From NCBI GenBank assembly GCA_901472455.1, contig LR590464.1, forward strand, positions 2,294,001 through 2,358,000: a stretch of 64,000 nt of DNA. The letters are read 5' to 3'. The notes below the pieces were generated by a model that was not told the DNA's origin, did no database searches, and was given only the letters and a program-made list of their open reading frames with translations. Position 1 is the first letter of the stretch; each line of letters starts with the position of its first letter. Position numbers and translations under genes: made by a program. This DNA is from Leclercia adecarboxylata. Its GTDB lineage: Bacteria > Pseudomonadota > Gammaproteobacteria > Enterobacterales > Enterobacteriaceae. Of this stretch, positions 62,601 through 64,000 are shown one piece after another.

Positions 62601-64000
62601 TTATGCTTTCTCGATGTTGACCAGGAACGCCTTGTACTCTGGCGTTTGCGAGTTGGAATCCCCCACTGCAGGCGTCAGGGTGTTGGCGATATAACCTTTC
62701 TGCGCCACCCCTTCAAAGCCCAGTGCAGCGGGATCCCGACGGTTCCACCTGTTGGCCGTGAACGTTCAGGGCCTGCAGGCGACGGGTGACCACCGCCACG
62801 GCGCGAATAAACCCGCGCTGGCTGCTGAACCTTGACACGATCGCCGTTAGCGATGCTTTGGCCTTCGCCAGGGTCTCGCTGATCTCGACAAACTGTTCCG
62901 GCTGGGCGATGGCGTTCAGTCGCGCATGTTTGGTCCAGGTATGGAAATGCTCGGTCAGGCGATAGGTCGTACCGACGTACGGGAACTTATCTTTCTTGCC
63001 CATGCGCACGGCATCTTCCTGGTAAAACACGTACCACCGGACTGGAGACCACGTTGGGGGTTGCAGCGGGTTAGTGCCGAGCGGCCGTTTCCCATTGGCT
63101 CGTAGTGTTTCCGGGAACGGCCCTTCCGCCAGCTTGTCGATGGCAAACAGACGTCCCAAGCCCTTCCGGCTGCATGATAAAACGGCCCGGTGTTGCTGCC
63201 CGGTGCGGCGGTGTTGAAGTCCGGGATATCGTTGCCAGCCCACTTCGTGCCGTTCCACTGGATCAGCATCCGTTTTCGGATCCCACGGCTTGCCGTTGAT
63301 ATCCGCTGACGCGCGGTTGTAAAGCACGCGACGGTTCAATGGCCACGCCCAGGCCCAGCCCAGCGTATTGCCCAGCCCTGACGGGTCGGCGTTATCGCGG
63401 TTAGCCATCTGGTTACCCTGCTCCGGTCCAGCTGCCGGTGTAGATCCAGCACGAGGATGCCGTGGTACCGTCATCACGCAGTTGGGCAAAGCTTGCTCAG
63501 CAACTGGCCTTTCTTCGCGATGAGCACGCCATTGGCGTCATAGAGATCCGCCCAGCGCATAGCCGTTGTTTCTCTTTCGCCACCTCTTCCGATTCCGGGT
63601 GATCCGGCTGTTTGTAATCCCAGCTCATCCGCAGCAGCGGCTCAGCGCCTTTGCCGCCTTCCGTGCGGTACATCTCACGCAGACGATGGTAAAATCCCCG
63701 CCAGGATCTCGCCGTCGTTACGCGCTTTCGCCCGGCGCATCCTGCCCCCTTCCAGTTGCCACTGCAGCCAGCGGCCGGAGTTGGCGATGGAGCCATCCTC
63801 TTCGCAAAACAGGTGGACGGCAGACGGAACACTTCGGTCTGAATCGAGGCGGTATCCACGTCATTCATTTCGCCGTGGTTCTGCCAGAAGTTAGAGGTTT
63901 CCGTCACCAGCGGATCGATAACTACCATGTACTTCAAGCTTGCTGAGACTGGCGACAATCTTGTTCTTATCCGGGAACGACGCCACCGGGTTAAAGCCCT
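62601..64000 (-). CDS. fdnG: FdnG, molybdopterin catalytic subunit of formate dehydrogenase-N, 5' part outside window, many frameshifts
   Basis: The C-terminal half of FdnG in many short frames: LKYMVVIDPLVTETSNFWQN; DTASIQTEVFRLPSTCFA; LLRMSWDYKQPDHPESEEVA; NTLGWAWAWPLNRRVLYNRA; YVGTTYRLTEHFHTWTKHAR; RGFIRAVAVVTRRLQALNVH; end AFLVNIEKA. The selenocysteine/Mo active site is upstream of the window. At least ten breaks make this the worst stretch in the window. Oxidises formate in the periplasm. The link to adhP/maeA supports fdn rather than fdo. Confidence 0.9.

Noticed and set aside
1..64000. CRISPR arrays, tRNA and rRNA genes, prophage
   Set aside because: No regularly spaced repeats, cloverleaf-type sequences, rRNA segments or phage structural genes were noticed on either strand.

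Overview
The window is bacterial chromosome from the Enterobacterales, most like the Enterobacter/Lelliottia/Leclercia group. The evidence is the E. coli-like block osmC, bdm, sra, maeA, adhP, fdnIHG (E. coli order, read backwards), the cusRS/cusCFBA copper-silver locus, digH (yddW), araJ, yajD, hipBA, a YncE-like protein, and coding sequence very close to E. coli proteins. The genus is inferred from gene content and recall, not from any search.

Sequence quality matters here. More than half of the protein genes are interrupted by single-base frameshifts, although the protein on both sides of each break is conserved and continuous. Where the correct frame can be inferred, most breaks are one extra base, often in a short homopolymer (cusB, cusC, cusS, maeA, osmC, the RibD-type reductase). 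The simplest reading is an unpolished long-read assembly rather than mass gene decay. Such genes are annotated across their full extent as CDS with the break positions given. Intact long genes (TonB receptor, YncE-like, cusR, digH, metallophosphoesterase, an MFS exporter, ABC-F) show that error density varies.

Layout: 1-2.1 kb, MocR-type regulator (cut by the window edge), GNAT acetyltransferase and an ISNCY transposase remnant. 2.3-6.4 kb, histidine phosphatase and LysR regulator divergent from a DHA2 exporter, then an alpha/beta hydrolase. 6.4-12.6 kb, PLP aminotransferase, a Fur-controlled operon of a YncE-like propeller plus a TonB receptor, and hipBA with four phased operators. 12.6-18 kb, a carbohydrate module: a GH-A type glycosidase, a glycosyltransferase joined to a UDP-galactopyranose-mutase-like flavoprotein, and a LuxR-type regulator. 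18-20 kb, amidase and a cytochrome bd subunit II fragment. 20-28.7 kb, cusCFBA divergent from cusRS. 29-34 kb, RibD-type reductase, digH, an unknown exported protein, an MFS transporter with a metallophosphoesterase, and a VF530-like protein. 34-40.5 kb, the trehalose operon treZ-treY-glgX. 40.7-44.9 kb, a chemoreceptor, a BLUF-EAL photoreceptor and a PL5-type alginate lyase. 44.8-50.2 kb, SDR/LysR pair, osmC, glyoxalase-like gene, bdm, sra, maeA. 50.2-64 kb, a 604-bp non-autonomous element with IS4-like ends, yajD, an MFS exporter, an ABC-F gene with a leader ORF, an exported pyrophosphatase, adhP, an Rrf2 regulator with an NDH-2-like oxidoreductase, araJ, PPK2 and fdnIHG (fdnG cut by the window edge).

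Functional themes are metal handling (Fur operon, cus), stress and stationary-phase physiology (trehalose, osmC, bdm, sra, PPK2, hipBA), surface polysaccharide and light/c-di-GMP signalling (GH-GT-flavoprotein module, BLUF-EAL, alginate lyase), and anaerobic redox metabolism (fdn, adhP, maeA). The least explained pieces are the IS4-ended, hairpin-rich element lodged in the maeA terminator and the leader ORF with competing stems before the ABC-F gene.
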